A stretch of 64,000 nt of DNA from Candidatus Obscuribacterales bacterium (GCA_019752635.1 JAIELX010000020.1:62001-126000); one strand, 5' to 3'; positions 12,001 to 19,500 are shown, counted from the stretch's first letter. Notes: generated by a model from the letters alone, not told the origin. Numbers and translations are program-made.

Positions 12001-12262
12001 GCAGGTTCACTGGAATAGTGTGCTTGGCAAAGACGGTCTTGATGCTGTCATAAACGGTATCTTGTACAGTTCGGAATTTACGCTTAAGAGCCCCTTGTAC
12101 TGCGTTGGTGTCAATGAAATGATTTTTACCGATGGCGGTAAGCCTCAGCAGGTGATCAATGGAGAAGTGCTGCGGCTTCAGCAAATTCAAAAATGGTCAT
12201 ATAGCGGCGGTAGGGTCACGAGTAACGCAACGAGCAAGTTTTTTGAGCGGTCCAAAAGGTGA
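6026..12262 (+). CDS. Giant HEAT-like helical protein with two C-terminal DUF4214-like units, 2078 aa
   Basis: The start is the ATG at 6026, with GAGG about 8 nt upstream; a TTG 33 bp earlier has no ribosome site. The first 70 residues are acidic. Residues about 570-620 hold a glycine-rich stretch, and from about 700 to 1780 the sequence is a long run of alpha-helical, HEAT-like pairs (for example DADVRALAALQLYGL, DGLVRAAAVKALDFL). Two related units near 1788-1889 and 1922-2022 contain LYNRLFSRTADPDSS, LYLRLLGRNYTPGE, DAVINGIIETEEF and their second copies. These match the pattern of DUF4214, a short helical domain common in surface proteins. There is no signal peptide or obvious membrane helix. 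Function is unknown; a scaffold or surface-associated role is only a guess. Confidence 0.82.
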   Translation: MNFEVFEDDPVEDQFDPFAPGFESFLGAKLDGAETKSEEKTLERTESGRVPKESAATRAAYMQETMINLTPLFISSLPQQAGENQNDYIRRVKEEVKQYRDTLQAERNAGLFGPASKQAYRAMVEWLEQRAVLDVVRLVDSYQIPMPPGCPISLTLDEFGRAIDPELYKSIASSQNLRANLNLDTSVIPSEADIQRFEAAVRWCEIGNDAVKLARARHDTVTLNRLIGDLNMPSWQLKEGESADSWRTSAFAMVDLAAKMRNYIEAMHSLFKISTHNDFPFNLPPGTTLTIEEGGKLHQVTDKDVSLNASILKNGVIKQIKLDLPKDLRQDHPANAQRIDSLKRWLGANAERIEKSVDRLADLDENPLAAIMYGDVEIRNGKGIFNEQGQFKGISKADYVPEAGEELKDVNLIGFNFEAEAITDGPHKGKYRVKQTVTAEHAPWFAYQNYRFLGVKLVGSMIIEEKIVDGETFMPIKRGDTVEIVKAKHLAGHKRGQQFAYHGERLLVSAMDAAMITTGTIEIAGAVRGAKLAAAGRTTGLELSGGQTAWQVSKGTMRFTIGGLGVLNGAGGREAKIGNWHAGEDINLGRGIYFLGDISLGLARGGWNYFRSGGVARPLSSSDKVHLLIHGRATPGAEKLEGMAWVRHVHTASMYTFKACEFGFAPVIAGELRSQVGRIQDAGKRDPVADAKLQLGKTRIGDGRGMQAAKPGDFAFDNKQALDGALGVLDNFSTTLRDGRSPESAEQIKQIFDECAKLLSSNTHGEERRRFKQVLLHQMSFTGEEIIELELAHPASKQDANFRLTEQQLHDLLDPSSCRNLPRAVQDLAGRILAGRDKDVQAACAIALFYLCRDQDGKLPTHLAEAKTVVPRYKRTVITYESTPEGEVAKQTDVVVEARELSSSLTPDDAVAILKRDLAAGKLGNRGIATGDMLCRIGAITHQQYATILQDVLTDSSASRGDKFRALSDAFGARFATILDGVRQQEKVLSGDLTFSEREEEAGRHFKVSSKDLFVTLENVARTDKDADVRALAALQLYGLKESDPRRRQDILSAVHGLLKQCASLSPGELAKQVKAYLRDEMAAPVSSVIAELADWLRQRKLDAALTFALISHPADMESQREMNQAIAESLSNTDLRLTVRVIEALLPDRIKQLSVDDPRTAYRLRAAIVDLLKCPVGLADEPQLVAILKNVNALFANADKESKVLLAMRLERLLRRDDIEYVQYYPLMRAAAIESLSQLGSRSEETVNLIRSHATAAPVLQIGKISLVAGEQDGLVRAAAVKALDFLKDVELSSYIGALINTETDPHIAARLRDVRFENQRIERDSEEYKKQYEAILTRLSDAAKEEKYPHLKSFGEQEAANWLNERYPLLQVKVFEAALNKEIDDASSYGGKLVNLSGSLFLDELEALKKVQETRMGYWKNLELLATGKGLEADKARKALYYLVVSDHPYFRTIYSGADLIEIQSDCNKSRKHRLFDIEPKSQAARILQKCCSAELSSGRDLVAGRVEEILTTRLGGIATDSVGSDLLAGLKELARPDASGNVAISRERLASIYAVILKHEVGAEGGFAGKSLKDQSPWLQLYLIRELAAMKNRMMYPALEAIAKRKVNIEDPNLRREFEEVAKVAQETLEELRDSVPLIWHATAIDFVSSAEDRATRLGTALTNRTSADQLIQQMFSAYKGHSFKINDPAFGSLSVAMGDTNERVRMAAAMLVMESNIPNTHPCKVQAVKTLALLMRCGACKDFQKEAFQGLSRFTLTKPLLLILPKGESLRIEKQAGPEEVAEVLYNRLFSRTADPDSSWAVSMFKGGAKYGDVVKAAINDSLGEFKKSIPRNKADVVPFLYLRLLGRNYTPGEDKDRWGQLLEKEGIDAVINGIIETEEFKAKAPSCHLGATEFKFTHYTSPASVQIFTDPQSVVEILYGTVLGRQPDKGSGGFADMIKAGIPYPDVVRSVINNELREFRSTVPARQDQVVAFLYKRLLNRQVSPEEQVHWNSVLGKDGLDAVINGILYSSEFTLKSPLYCVGVNEMIFTDGGKPQQVINGEVLRLQQIQKWSYSGGRVTSNATSKFFERSKR

Positions 12263-12486
12263 GCCGCTTTGTGGTGGCAGCGGAAGTTCGGACCAGAAAC
12301 GGCTTCCGTTCGACCTATCCGGTTGATCGAAGTCCAGCTCGGTCGGGCGGCGGGTTACGCAGAATTCGCTAAGGCGACGTTAAGTTCAACGACGCGTGTT
12401 GCCAAATATCTCTGCCATCTCGAACTAGTTGATTTTAGGCACTTCAGCAAGAAGCTCAAGAAGTGAGAAGCCCGGGTGGAAAACTG

Positions 12487-12515
12487 TTGCAAGCGCGCCT
12501 GTGGTAGTATATTAG
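12487..12515 (+). promoter_or_regulatory. Candidate sigma70-type promoter of the Fe-S carrier gene
   Basis: TTGCAA at 12487-12492 is followed after 17 nt by TATTAG at 12510-12515. An overlapping TATATT at 12508 is an alternative -10 at shorter spacing. The position suits the ErpA-type gene, whose GAGGT ribosome site and ATG follow 20-33 nt later. This is a pattern match only. Confidence 0.3.
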
Positions 12516-12547
12516 ATTGATTGTGTATTAGTCACGAGGTCCACACC

Positions 12548-12892
12548 ATGTCAGAAACAGCGGCTCCAGCAGACATCGTCACTATCTCAGCGGAAGCAGC
12601 TGAAGAAGTAAAACGCCTCCTAGCGGAAGAGCCCGGCAAAGCCGGTTTGCGTTTGGAAGTGCGTGGCGGTGGTTGCTCCGGGTTTTCTTACGGGCTTACT
12701 TTCGACAACCCGCAAGAAAACGATCACATAGTTGAAAGCTTGGGCGTCAAGGTTATGGTTGATCCCAAGAGTGCAATCTATCTGAAAGGCACCATGCTTC
12801 ATTTCGAAGGCGGCTTAGAAGGCCGAGGCTTCACGATTAAGAATCCCCAGGCTAAAGGCAACTGCGGCTGCGGTAATTCTTTTTCGGTATAA
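12548..12892 (+). CDS. erpA: HesB/IscA-family iron-sulfur cluster carrier (ErpA-type)
   Basis: This 114-aa A-type carrier delivers [Fe-S] clusters to apo-proteins. The three conserved cysteines are present: Cys43 in GGGCSGFSYGL, and Cys106 and Cys108 in the NCGCGNSF tail. The segments VTISAEAAEEVK, LRLEVRGGGCSG, VDPKSAIYLKG and GRGFTIKNPQAKGNCGCG follow the family in order and at normal length. The ATG at 12548 has GAGGT about 8 nt upstream and is preferred to an earlier in-frame start at 12521. A terminator follows the stop, and the next gene is a YgfZ-type protein, also linked to Fe-S cluster handling. IscA, SufA and ErpA cannot be told apart from sequence alone; there is no isc or suf operon around it. 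Confidence 0.93.
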   Translation: MSETAAPADIVTISAEAAEEVKRLLAEEPGKAGLRLEVRGGGCSGFSYGLTFDNPQENDHIVESLGVKVMVDPKSAIYLKGTMLHFEGGLEGRGFTIKNPQAKGNCGCGNSFSV

Positions 12893-12912
12893 GCGGTCCC
12901 GTTTAAGACTTT

Positions 12913-12948
12913 GAGCCAGTCAGCCCACAGGCTGGCTGGCTCTTTATT
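12913..12948 (+). terminator. Rho-independent terminator after erpA
   Basis: Arms GAGCCAGTCAGCC (12913-12925) and GGCTGGCTGGCTC (12930-12942) pair with one G-U, around a CACA loop. The run TTTATT follows. It ends the erpA transcript and suggests that the YgfZ-TPR gene 30 bp on is mostly transcribed separately or by read-through. Confidence 0.85.
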
Positions 12949-12978
12949 AGAAGTAACGACACGAAAAGAGAGCAAATC

Positions 12979-14745
12979 ATGGCGCAGGCGAAGTTGGCGG
13001 AAAACGTTGTAATCACTAGAAGCAAGGGCGGAATCGCCAAGCTTGATGATCTTGCAATTATCAGGGTTACAGGCGAAGATGCGACCTCCTACCTTCAGGG
13101 ACGCACCAGTAACGACGTCAACGCGTTGAACCCCGGGCAAGGGCAGTTGACGAGTTTGCTTCATAGAAAAGGACACGTACTGGCGCTCTTTTCGCTGCAC
13201 AAACTGAACAGAGGAGGAGTGGTCGAGTACTTGATTGTTTGCGACCGAACGCAGGTGGAAAGGATAGTTCAGGAGTTGGAAACGTATCTCTTTCGCGAAC
13301 GAGTTCAATTCGGTGATGTTACGTCGCTCTTTCGCGTCTGGACGGTGCAAGGGGCCCTTTCTGCTTCGGTATTGCAAGAGTGTGGCTGGAATGCCGACCT
13401 GCCGGACGAATACTCTTGTCACTTCGACGAGAACAGTGCACGTTACACCATCAATAAAACTCTTACCGGCGAAAACGGATTTGTTCTATTGCTGCCTGAG
13501 AACGATAACGCCGAAGCTCAAGAAGAAGATCTTCGTACGTCCGCCGACCGCGCTGGATTAGCGATGTTGACGCCCTGTGACTTGGAGACTCTTCGGATTG
13601 AGGCCGGAATCCCGATGTTCGGGCGCGAGGTCTCCGAGCAATTTCTCCTTCCGGAAACAGCCTTGGAATCAGTGGCCGCGAGTTACAACAAGGGGTGCTT
13701 CCAGGGACAAGAAGTGCTGGCTCGCATAAAAACTTATGGTGCACCTAAGCAGGCGCTGGTCGGAATCATTTTTCGGACCGAGGTGGAGAGCGCGTTCCGC
13801 CAGGATAGCCTTATGGTGATCAACGGGCAGGAAGTTGGCGTCATTAAATCAAACGTTTTTTCACCAAGCCGTAACTGCCATGTCGCGCTGACGTACATAG
13901 CGCGTGAATATAGAATCCCCGGGGTGCAGATGAGCTTCAGAGTCGTTCCTCCGGGCACAGCGGTGCAGAATGCTCCGGACCCGATTTACGACGCCGTGGT
14001 GGCATTCTTGCCGCTGTACACACCGGAGTCGAACAAAGAGCGGGCCAAGCGCCTGTATGATTCCGCTCTGGCAGAGTTTGCCGGCGGTTCGGAAGCGAAA
14101 TCCATAGAAATGCTTCGCCATGTTGTCGAGTGCGATCCTCACTTTGCTGATGCGTACGAGTCGCTCGGCGTGATCCTGTCTCGGCAGAATCAGTTGGATG
14201 AGGCGATTGCTTTGATGCATCGTTTGGCGGAGCTCGACCCACTGTCCATCATGGCCCACGCAAATCTCTCGCTTTATTACATGCAGCTGAATGAAATTGA
14301 AAAAGCTGAAGAAGAGAAAGCGATTGCAATGAGTATTCGCATGAGTCAGATTGCTCGCGAAGTTGTGAGCAAGAAGAGAGAGGAAGAGGAACGACAGCAG
14401 AAAGCGGCTGTAGCTCAAGAGCGAATTGATATGTTTCAGCAGGTTCTGAACATAGACGAGCATGACTTGCTCGCGAATTACGGAATGGGTTCAGCCCTGG
14501 CGGATCTGGGGAAGCCTGCGGAAGCCGTACCATTTTTGGCTAAGGCAATTCAAGTGAAACCCGGTCATACCGTGGCATGGCTTGCCTTAGGAAAAGCTTT
14601 CGAAGATCTTGCGGATGTCGATCGCGCCATTCAAACCTATGAGCAAGGTATCGCAACGGCTGCAAAACGTGGTGACATCACGCCGATGAATGAGATGAAG
14701 GCCCGAATGGTAGAGCTTCGGCAACGCACGTCCACCAAGGCCTAG
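12979..14745 (+). CDS. YgfZ/GcvT-like folate-binding protein fused to a TPR domain
   Basis: Residues 1-335 are a YgfZ-type module of the GcvT aminomethyltransferase-like fold. The N-terminus has IIRVTGEDATSYLQGRTSNDV, and the family signature KGCFQGQEVLARIKTYG runs from about 238, including the cysteine of the K-G-C-[FYW]-x-G-Q-E motif. YgfZ proteins use a folate to support synthesis or repair of certain Fe-S enzymes, which fits the ErpA-type gene directly upstream. Residues 350-580 add four or five TPR units (FADAYESLGVILSRQNQLDEAI, ANYGMGSALADLGKPAEAV and others), split by a charged coiled coil near 460-480. Stand-alone YgfZ is about 325 aa, so the TPR half is an addition. The ATG at 12979 is the first in-frame start. 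Confidence 0.88.
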   Translation: MAQAKLAENVVITRSKGGIAKLDDLAIIRVTGEDATSYLQGRTSNDVNALNPGQGQLTSLLHRKGHVLALFSLHKLNRGGVVEYLIVCDRTQVERIVQELETYLFRERVQFGDVTSLFRVWTVQGALSASVLQECGWNADLPDEYSCHFDENSARYTINKTLTGENGFVLLLPENDNAEAQEEDLRTSADRAGLAMLTPCDLETLRIEAGIPMFGREVSEQFLLPETALESVAASYNKGCFQGQEVLARIKTYGAPKQALVGIIFRTEVESAFRQDSLMVINGQEVGVIKSNVFSPSRNCHVALTYIAREYRIPGVQMSFRVVPPGTAVQNAPDPIYDAVVAFLPLYTPESNKERAKRLYDSALAEFAGGSEAKSIEMLRHVVECDPHFADAYESLGVILSRQNQLDEAIALMHRLAELDPLSIMAHANLSLYYMQLNEIEKAEEEKAIAMSIRMSQIAREVVSKKREEEERQQKAAVAQERIDMFQQVLNIDEHDLLANYGMGSALADLGKPAEAVPFLAKAIQVKPGHTVAWLALGKAFEDLADVDRAIQTYEQGIATAAKRGDITPMNEMKARMVELRQRTSTKA

Positions 14746-15298
14746 CGGCGCTTGAGCTTGCGGCTCGATCGACTAAGTTCCGTGAACAGTTTGTGACTTT
14801 CACGTGCGGTTCATACGAATACTATGTAAACTGATTGGTATCATCAGCGATACCGACAGCTAGCGAACGCGAACAGAATGGGCAATGCGTGTCTTAGTCG
14901 TCGTGTTGGATGTAGATTGAAGGCTGCGTAATAGGTTCCAATTATAAATGAAATGTAAACATTTTTGCGAGAACCCAGAAACAAAGCGGATCTGCATGGC
15001 GTCAATGCACAAGTCAGTCTAATTGGGACATTCAGCTTCAGTCACTCGCCCATGCGCACAGCGCATTCCGTCGGCATTGCTCGGCACGCCAGTGATTCGT
15101 GGTCCCGGGTGCGGAACCTATTGCACGCAGAGTCGGCGCTATCGACGTTAACCGCAGCCGAAAAACCTTCGGCAGCCCTGACGACTTGTGTGCTAGTTCG
15201 CAGGGACCTCAACAAAATACCTCGGCGCACCATTCGGTATTTGTCTTTTCTTTCCCACAGCGCACACAAATTCGTAGTTCATTTAAGGAGGCGATCAC
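14746..15298. other. Intergenic region with two small dyads, no convincing gene
   Basis: No frame here looks coding. Two inverted repeats stand out: GGTATC-N6-GATACC at 14837-14854 and AAATGT-AA-ACATTT at 14951-14964. Either could be an operator or promoter element for the gene starting at 15299. The last 14 bases before that gene hold a strong AAGGAGG ribosome site at 15285-15291. Confidence 0.4.
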
Positions 15299-15793
15299 AT
15301 GGAACAGGTGCGAGATAACGCAAACTGGTGCGAGAAAGAGAGCTGCCTCAACGTGTTTGCCATGCTCAAACACATTGCTAGCAATCCTGAGACTCCTTCG
15401 GCCGTGTTATTCATGATGGCCAAATTGAGTTCTCCCGGGCTACTGAAGCGTATTGCAGGAAATCCGAACTGCACGGCTGAACTTGCGGCGGAAATTGCAA
15501 ACCACAAACTACCTGAAGTTAGGCTTGCAGTATGTGACAATCCGTTTGTTTCAGAGTCTATTATTTCTCAGCTCGTAACCGACTCTAGCCCGGATGTGCG
15601 CTATGCCCTGGCTGAAAACCACAATCTCGCCGTCTCGGTACTGGAAGTGCTGGCTGAAGACGAGAACCCGTACGTTGCACATCGTGCCACTCGGACACTT
15701 CAACGCCTTAACAAAGCAGAGGGGCGCAAGGGACAGGTTTTCCCGTGGTTGGTGAGACACTTCACCAGCGCTGATCAAGCCTCTAACGGCTAG
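15299..15793 (+). CDS. LRV/HEAT-like repeat protein, 164 aa
   Basis: This short helical solenoid is built of roughly 24-residue units. Each has a pattern such as SPGLLKRIAGNPNCTAELAA, LPEVRLAVCDNPFVSESII, SPDVRYALAENHNLAVSVLE and NPYVAHRATRTLQRL. The recurring (L/V)-(R/K)-x-x-(I/V/L)-A-x-N-P motif is that of leucine-rich repeat variant (LRV) or HEAT-like proteins, usually protein-binding scaffolds. There is no signal peptide, so it is probably cytoplasmic. The ATG is fixed by a strong AAGGAGG 7 nt upstream, which implies efficient translation. It stands alone between two intergenic regions of about 500 bp. The partner is unknown. Confidence 0.85.
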   Translation: MEQVRDNANWCEKESCLNVFAMLKHIASNPETPSAVLFMMAKLSSPGLLKRIAGNPNCTAELAAEIANHKLPEVRLAVCDNPFVSESIISQLVTDSSPDVRYALAENHNLAVSVLEVLAEDENPYVAHRATRTLQRLNKAEGRKGQVFPWLVRHFTSADQASNG

Positions 15794-16297
15794 CCGTTCC
15801 TCCGGAGGTTTAGCCGCGGCATCATCTAAAAATGGAACAGCCCTCATCATCGTAAGAGCCAGGTAACGCAGCTTCCTGGCCTTTGCGTTTCAAGTAAGGA
15901 GTGGTTGCGACCTATAGTTGCAGGCCAGTCGCTCATAGCCGGGAAACCGCCCGAGCAGTTCCTGCCGTGTCCTTAAAGCGCATCTTGTTGGGCTATGGTC
16001 GTTCGGTCGAAGCGTCCGGACTATAGCAAAAATATTCAAGAATGTGACGGTTTTGTTCCTTCCTTTGGCAGTTCGACTGTGAGCGAGCCGCTAAATCCCT
16101 GTGGATTCAGGCATTGGGGACTTCAGACCGAGAAAGATCCCGACAATTAAAGAGCGTTGTTTATGCAAGAATTAAAATGGCAGAGTTGTGGCGACCGGGA
16201 CTTTGACAGCAATTGCATGTTTCAACTCATTTTCAGATTCATATGATTTGCTCATCGTATTGGCATTGCGAAATACATTCACCCTGTAGGACCAAAG
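15794..16297. other. Intergenic region, about 500 bp, no gene seen
   Basis: I find no credible coding frame. A small stem GCCAGG (15858-15863) / CCTGGC (15875-15880), partly overlapped by AACGCA / TGCGTT, could be a weak terminator for the repeat-protein gene. The rest presumably carries the promoter of the regulator at 16298. Confidence 0.35.
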
Positions 16298-16942
16298 ATG
16301 AGTTCACGAGTTTTCATAGTGGAGGACGAGCCCGTCGTAATGATGGGGATCGCCTATTTGCTGGAACAGCTGGGAATGGAAGTTGTTGGCGATTCGACTA
16401 CCGGTGAGGATGCCCTGAACCTGCTGGCGTCGACCCGACCGAGTATCGTGTTGATGGATGTTTTGCTGCCGGGGATTGACGGCATTGAAACTACGAGGTT
16501 GATCAAACAGAATTTTCCCGGTGTCTACGTCATTATGTTGACCAGTTTGGAGGACGAGCAAAGCTTTTTTGCTTCCTTCGCGGCTGGTGCGGATGGATAC
16601 TGTTGCAAGAGTATGAATCGCGTAGAACTCGGTCTTGCAATTGCCGCGGTAGAGAATGGCGGCGTGTGGATCGATCCGGCTGTTGCTTCTTGCATTGCCA
16701 CTTATCATCCGCAGAACAGTGTCGCTGGTGTGTCTGATAGAAAGGAACTGGGATTATCTGTTAGAGAGTTTGAAGTTCTGCGACTTATGGTTGATGGGCT
16801 GTCAAACAAAGAGATTTCGGAAAGGCTTACCATTACTATTGATACGGTAAAAACACACGTAAAGCGCATTCTTGCCAAGTTGCGCGTGTCCGACCGGACG
16901 CAAGCTTGCGTCAAGGCGATTAGAGAAAATTTGATCAGTTAG
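16298..16942 (+). CDS. NarL/FixJ-family response regulator (REC-LuxR HTH), orphan
   Basis: A 214-aa two-domain regulator. The receiver (residues 4-120) has the acidic pair ED at 9-10, phospho-acceptor Asp54 in IVLMDVLLPG, a Thr in IMLTSLED near 82, and Lys104 in GYCCKSMN. The C-terminal LuxR-type HTH (about 148-210) contains LSVREFEVLRLMVDGLSNKE and TVKTHVKRILAKLRVSDRTQ, typical of DNA binding by this family. The ATG follows AGGA at normal spacing. No kinase gene adjoins it, so it is an orphan here. It is related in layout to the regulator at 31799-32509 and could in principle be served by the same class of kinase. Confidence 0.93.
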   Translation: MSSRVFIVEDEPVVMMGIAYLLEQLGMEVVGDSTTGEDALNLLASTRPSIVLMDVLLPGIDGIETTRLIKQNFPGVYVIMLTSLEDEQSFFASFAAGADGYCCKSMNRVELGLAIAAVENGGVWIDPAVASCIATYHPQNSVAGVSDRKELGLSVREFEVLRLMVDGLSNKEISERLTITIDTVKTHVKRILAKLRVSDRTQACVKAIRENLIS

Positions 16943-17048
16943 ACGGCACCACAGGTGGTTGTCGCTCCAGCATAATGTGATTGACAAACCCGATTGAAAT
17001 GGCTATGTTCTTGTCAAAGCCGACTGACAAATTAGAAAGTGTGATCGA

Positions 17049-17837
17049 ATGCTCAAGGCGTCGTGGAAGCAGATCTGCAGCCAGGTCCTATTGATTGCGT
17101 CTATAGCCGCAAGCGGTTCTCCCGCTGGTGCACAGACCGTAAGCGGCGATGTAGCCAGCGGTTCTGAGGCCATCTTCGACAAGCACGAAAAAGTGTGGAA
17201 AAAATGGGTTCTCTCGTCCGCTGTTTGTGAGAACTCTGCCGGCAAACACGCTATCTTCTGCGCCACGAGCAGGGACAAGAAGGTCTGGTCGGTTTCGAAG
17301 GAGCCTGCGCTCAGTACTTTATCCGACTCATGGGATGCGGGGTGTCCTGAAAGTTTTGATGTCACCGAGCATCGAATAGGCGGTGCTCGGAAGTTCGTTC
17401 TGGTGTATTCGGTACGCGATAAACTCTCGACCGGTGGCAATGCTACTTCGATTGGGTTGGCGCTTTCCAGCGACGGTAGGCACTTTGAAAAGCTGGCAGC
17501 CGATAAGTCTCCCTATGGTCTGGCCGGGCTGCTATTGCGACCGGCGGCACGCTTGTCCAACGGCTGCGAATCTAATCAAGTCACTATCCTGGGACCGCGC
17601 ATATCCAGTACAAAAGGCAGCTTGTCTCTGTGTTACGGTGAGCTTGGTTATGACGCCAAACAAGTTCCTGTGGCTGCCTGTGTTGCGTCTGCCAGTTCAT
17701 CCGACGGAGTGTCGTGGCGAAAAAGTGATTCTTGCAAGTTGTCCCTGGAATTCAAGCCAGGTCAGGTCAGTGAGGCCGGCCTCAAACATTCGCTGACCAA
17801 GTATTCAATGGCGTACAAGCAAGCCGGCATCTACTAA
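17049..17837 (+). CDS. Secreted protein of unknown function, possibly a beta-propeller fragment
   Basis: This 262-aa protein begins with a signal peptide (SWKQICSQVLLIASIAAS, cleavage near GAQ). The mature part is rich in beta-strand patterns and contains two Asp-box-like motifs, SSDGRHFEKL and SSDGVSWRKSD. Pairs of cysteines (residues about 57 and 69, later 98 and 175) could form disulfides. Asp-box repeats occur in sialidase-type and glycoside-hydrolase propellers, but I cannot assign catalytic residues and would not call it an enzyme. The length is short for a full propeller. The ribosome site is weak, so the exact start is less sure. It stands about 100 bp before a secreted metalloprotease gene on the same strand. 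Confidence 0.65.
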   Translation: MLKASWKQICSQVLLIASIAASGSPAGAQTVSGDVASGSEAIFDKHEKVWKKWVLSSAVCENSAGKHAIFCATSRDKKVWSVSKEPALSTLSDSWDAGCPESFDVTEHRIGGARKFVLVYSVRDKLSTGGNATSIGLALSSDGRHFEKLAADKSPYGLAGLLLRPAARLSNGCESNQVTILGPRISSTKGSLSLCYGELGYDAKQVPVAACVASASSSDGVSWRKSDSCKLSLEFKPGQVSEAGLKHSLTKYSMAYKQAGIY

Positions 17838-17944
17838 GAACGTTCGCGAGCGCTTTCAATCAGACCTGCTGAAAGACCGCGCGGACTCTGGCTGTGCAGT
17901 TGCGTTGAATGATACAATGGCGCTCGTTGACAGGAGTACATTGT

Positions 17945-19387
17945 GTGACCGCGTTGTGGCGTCGGCATGTTCTGATCCCTTTTGTTGTTTGCGCTACTGC
18001 GTTTGTCCTCTCTTGCGTCAGCGCAACCGCGTTCGATGTTTCGCCAACTGTCGCGAAAGACGGTTTGATGGTTTCTGATGAAGACCGCTACCGTGCGTAT
18101 CAGGTGGGACGCACTGGAACGGAGTTGTATAAGGCGGGACAGTATGAAGCTGCTTGCGAGAAGTTCAAGGAAGCGCTGCAACTGGATCCAGCTGAAACTA
18201 ACTCTCGGATCAACATGACCATGTCCTTGTTTCGTTTGGGCAAGACCGCTGAGGGCCTGGCTTGTTTGGATCAAGCGCGTCCGCCTGCAGACAACAATCC
18301 GACATATTGGTTCAATGTGGGCGTAACGTACGGCATGTTGGGTAGTTTCAGCAATGCGCTCAAGAATCTCAACTACTTTATCGAGCACTTTCCGGATGAC
18401 AGTCGCATTAAGGAGGCCGTCGGGCTCGTTCAAAGTTTCACCGGGGCAAGCGCGGGGACGCCGCTGAAATCCGACGGCGCCGACGAAAAGGACAACTACT
18501 TCAACATCGCTTGCAAGGATGGCGCTACGCGTTGGGCTGATAACTCAATGCCGCTGAAGGTCCATATCAGTGGTGAACGCAAGTTAAAGGGCTTCAATCC
18601 CGAATTTGTCCAAGTTGTTAAGTCTGCATTTGATGAGTGGAGCACTGCATCTGGTGGCGTGGTGTCGTTTGAATACACTGGTTCTTCGAAGAATGCCGGC
18701 ATAAATGTAGCCTGGACCGAGAGTCCTGGTGACCTGCCGAACCCCGTTGAGTCGGGACACTGCAAGGTCTCGGGTAACGAAAAAGGGACCAGCGTCGCCG
18801 ACATTATTCTGTTGATAGTTAATCGCAGTGACGGCAGCGTAGTTTCAACAGCTAAGTTGAAATATACTGCGAGTCACGAAATCGGGCACGCTCTCGGTAT
18901 TGCAGGGCATAGCCCCGACGCCAGAGACGTGATGTTTCTGGGGGCTATCGATAACAACTTTCCTGATAAGATTTCAGTCCGCGACATCGAGACGCTTAAG
19001 CGCATTTACTCTACGCCTACCGACAAGCTGTTTGCGATTTCGGCTCAGAATGCGTGGGTAGCCGCAGCCAATAAGGGGGTAGCGGAACTGAATTCCGGAA
19101 AACCGGACGGCGCCGCTAGCCTGTTCGAAGAGGCGCTTCGCTTGACGCCCGAAGACAAACGGAATTATGTTAAAGGTCTGTTGGGATTGGCATTCTACAA
19201 CAAGGCGCTACTCCTGATTCGAAAACGAGAAATGGACGCGGCAAGGGAACTGCTCAATAAATCCTGTGAGTTGTTGCAGGTGGCTGAGGATAAGAAGGGG
19301 TTGAACAAGGCCAGGCAAGCATACAAGTTGCTTGATGCATCGCCGCCCGATCCCTCAAGACCAGCAAGCTTCCAGCTTTCTCGTTAG
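17945..19387 (+). CDS. Secreted metzincin-type metalloprotease flanked by TPR segments
   Basis: The GTG at 17945 is chosen because AGGAG lies 8 nt upstream; an ATG 36 bp earlier lacks a site. The product (480 aa) has a signal peptide (VLIPFVVCATAFVLSCVSAT). TPR units follow at about 60-150 (ELYKAGQYEAACEKFKEALQ), then a protease domain at about 180-360, and more TPR-like helices to the end. The zinc site is HEIGHALGIAGHS, starting at His311 with Glu312 as the likely base, followed by the Met-turn DVMF. The third His is one residue further than in the classic HExxHxxGxxH. It resembles M10 matrixin-like peptidases and probably acts outside the cytoplasm. The substrate is unknown. Confidence 0.88.
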   Translation: MTALWRRHVLIPFVVCATAFVLSCVSATAFDVSPTVAKDGLMVSDEDRYRAYQVGRTGTELYKAGQYEAACEKFKEALQLDPAETNSRINMTMSLFRLGKTAEGLACLDQARPPADNNPTYWFNVGVTYGMLGSFSNALKNLNYFIEHFPDDSRIKEAVGLVQSFTGASAGTPLKSDGADEKDNYFNIACKDGATRWADNSMPLKVHISGERKLKGFNPEFVQVVKSAFDEWSTASGGVVSFEYTGSSKNAGINVAWTESPGDLPNPVESGHCKVSGNEKGTSVADIILLIVNRSDGSVVSTAKLKYTASHEIGHALGIAGHSPDARDVMFLGAIDNNFPDKISVRDIETLKRIYSTPTDKLFAISAQNAWVAAANKGVAELNSGKPDGAASLFEEALRLTPEDKRNYVKGLLGLAFYNKALLLIRKREMDAARELLNKSCELLQVAEDKKGLNKARQAYKLLDASPPDPSRPASFQLSR

Positions 19388-19500
19388 TTTGCCAATCTGC
19401 TTGGGAAATCACCAATTCGAGGCGGAGCATAATTGATGCGAATCAGATACGGATTGCCTGACCTTGGATTGCTTGTGTCCGCGGCGTCTAGCAAAGTGAA

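Noticed and set aside
12269..12466. Open frame of 65 codons between the giant protein gene and erpA
   Set aside because: No ribosome site, unusual start and no protein-like pattern; it lies where the erpA promoter is expected.
14965..15318. Open frame of 117 codons before the LRV/HEAT-repeat gene
   Set aside because: It runs through the strong ribosome site and start of the next gene, has no ribosome site of its own, and its composition is not protein-like.
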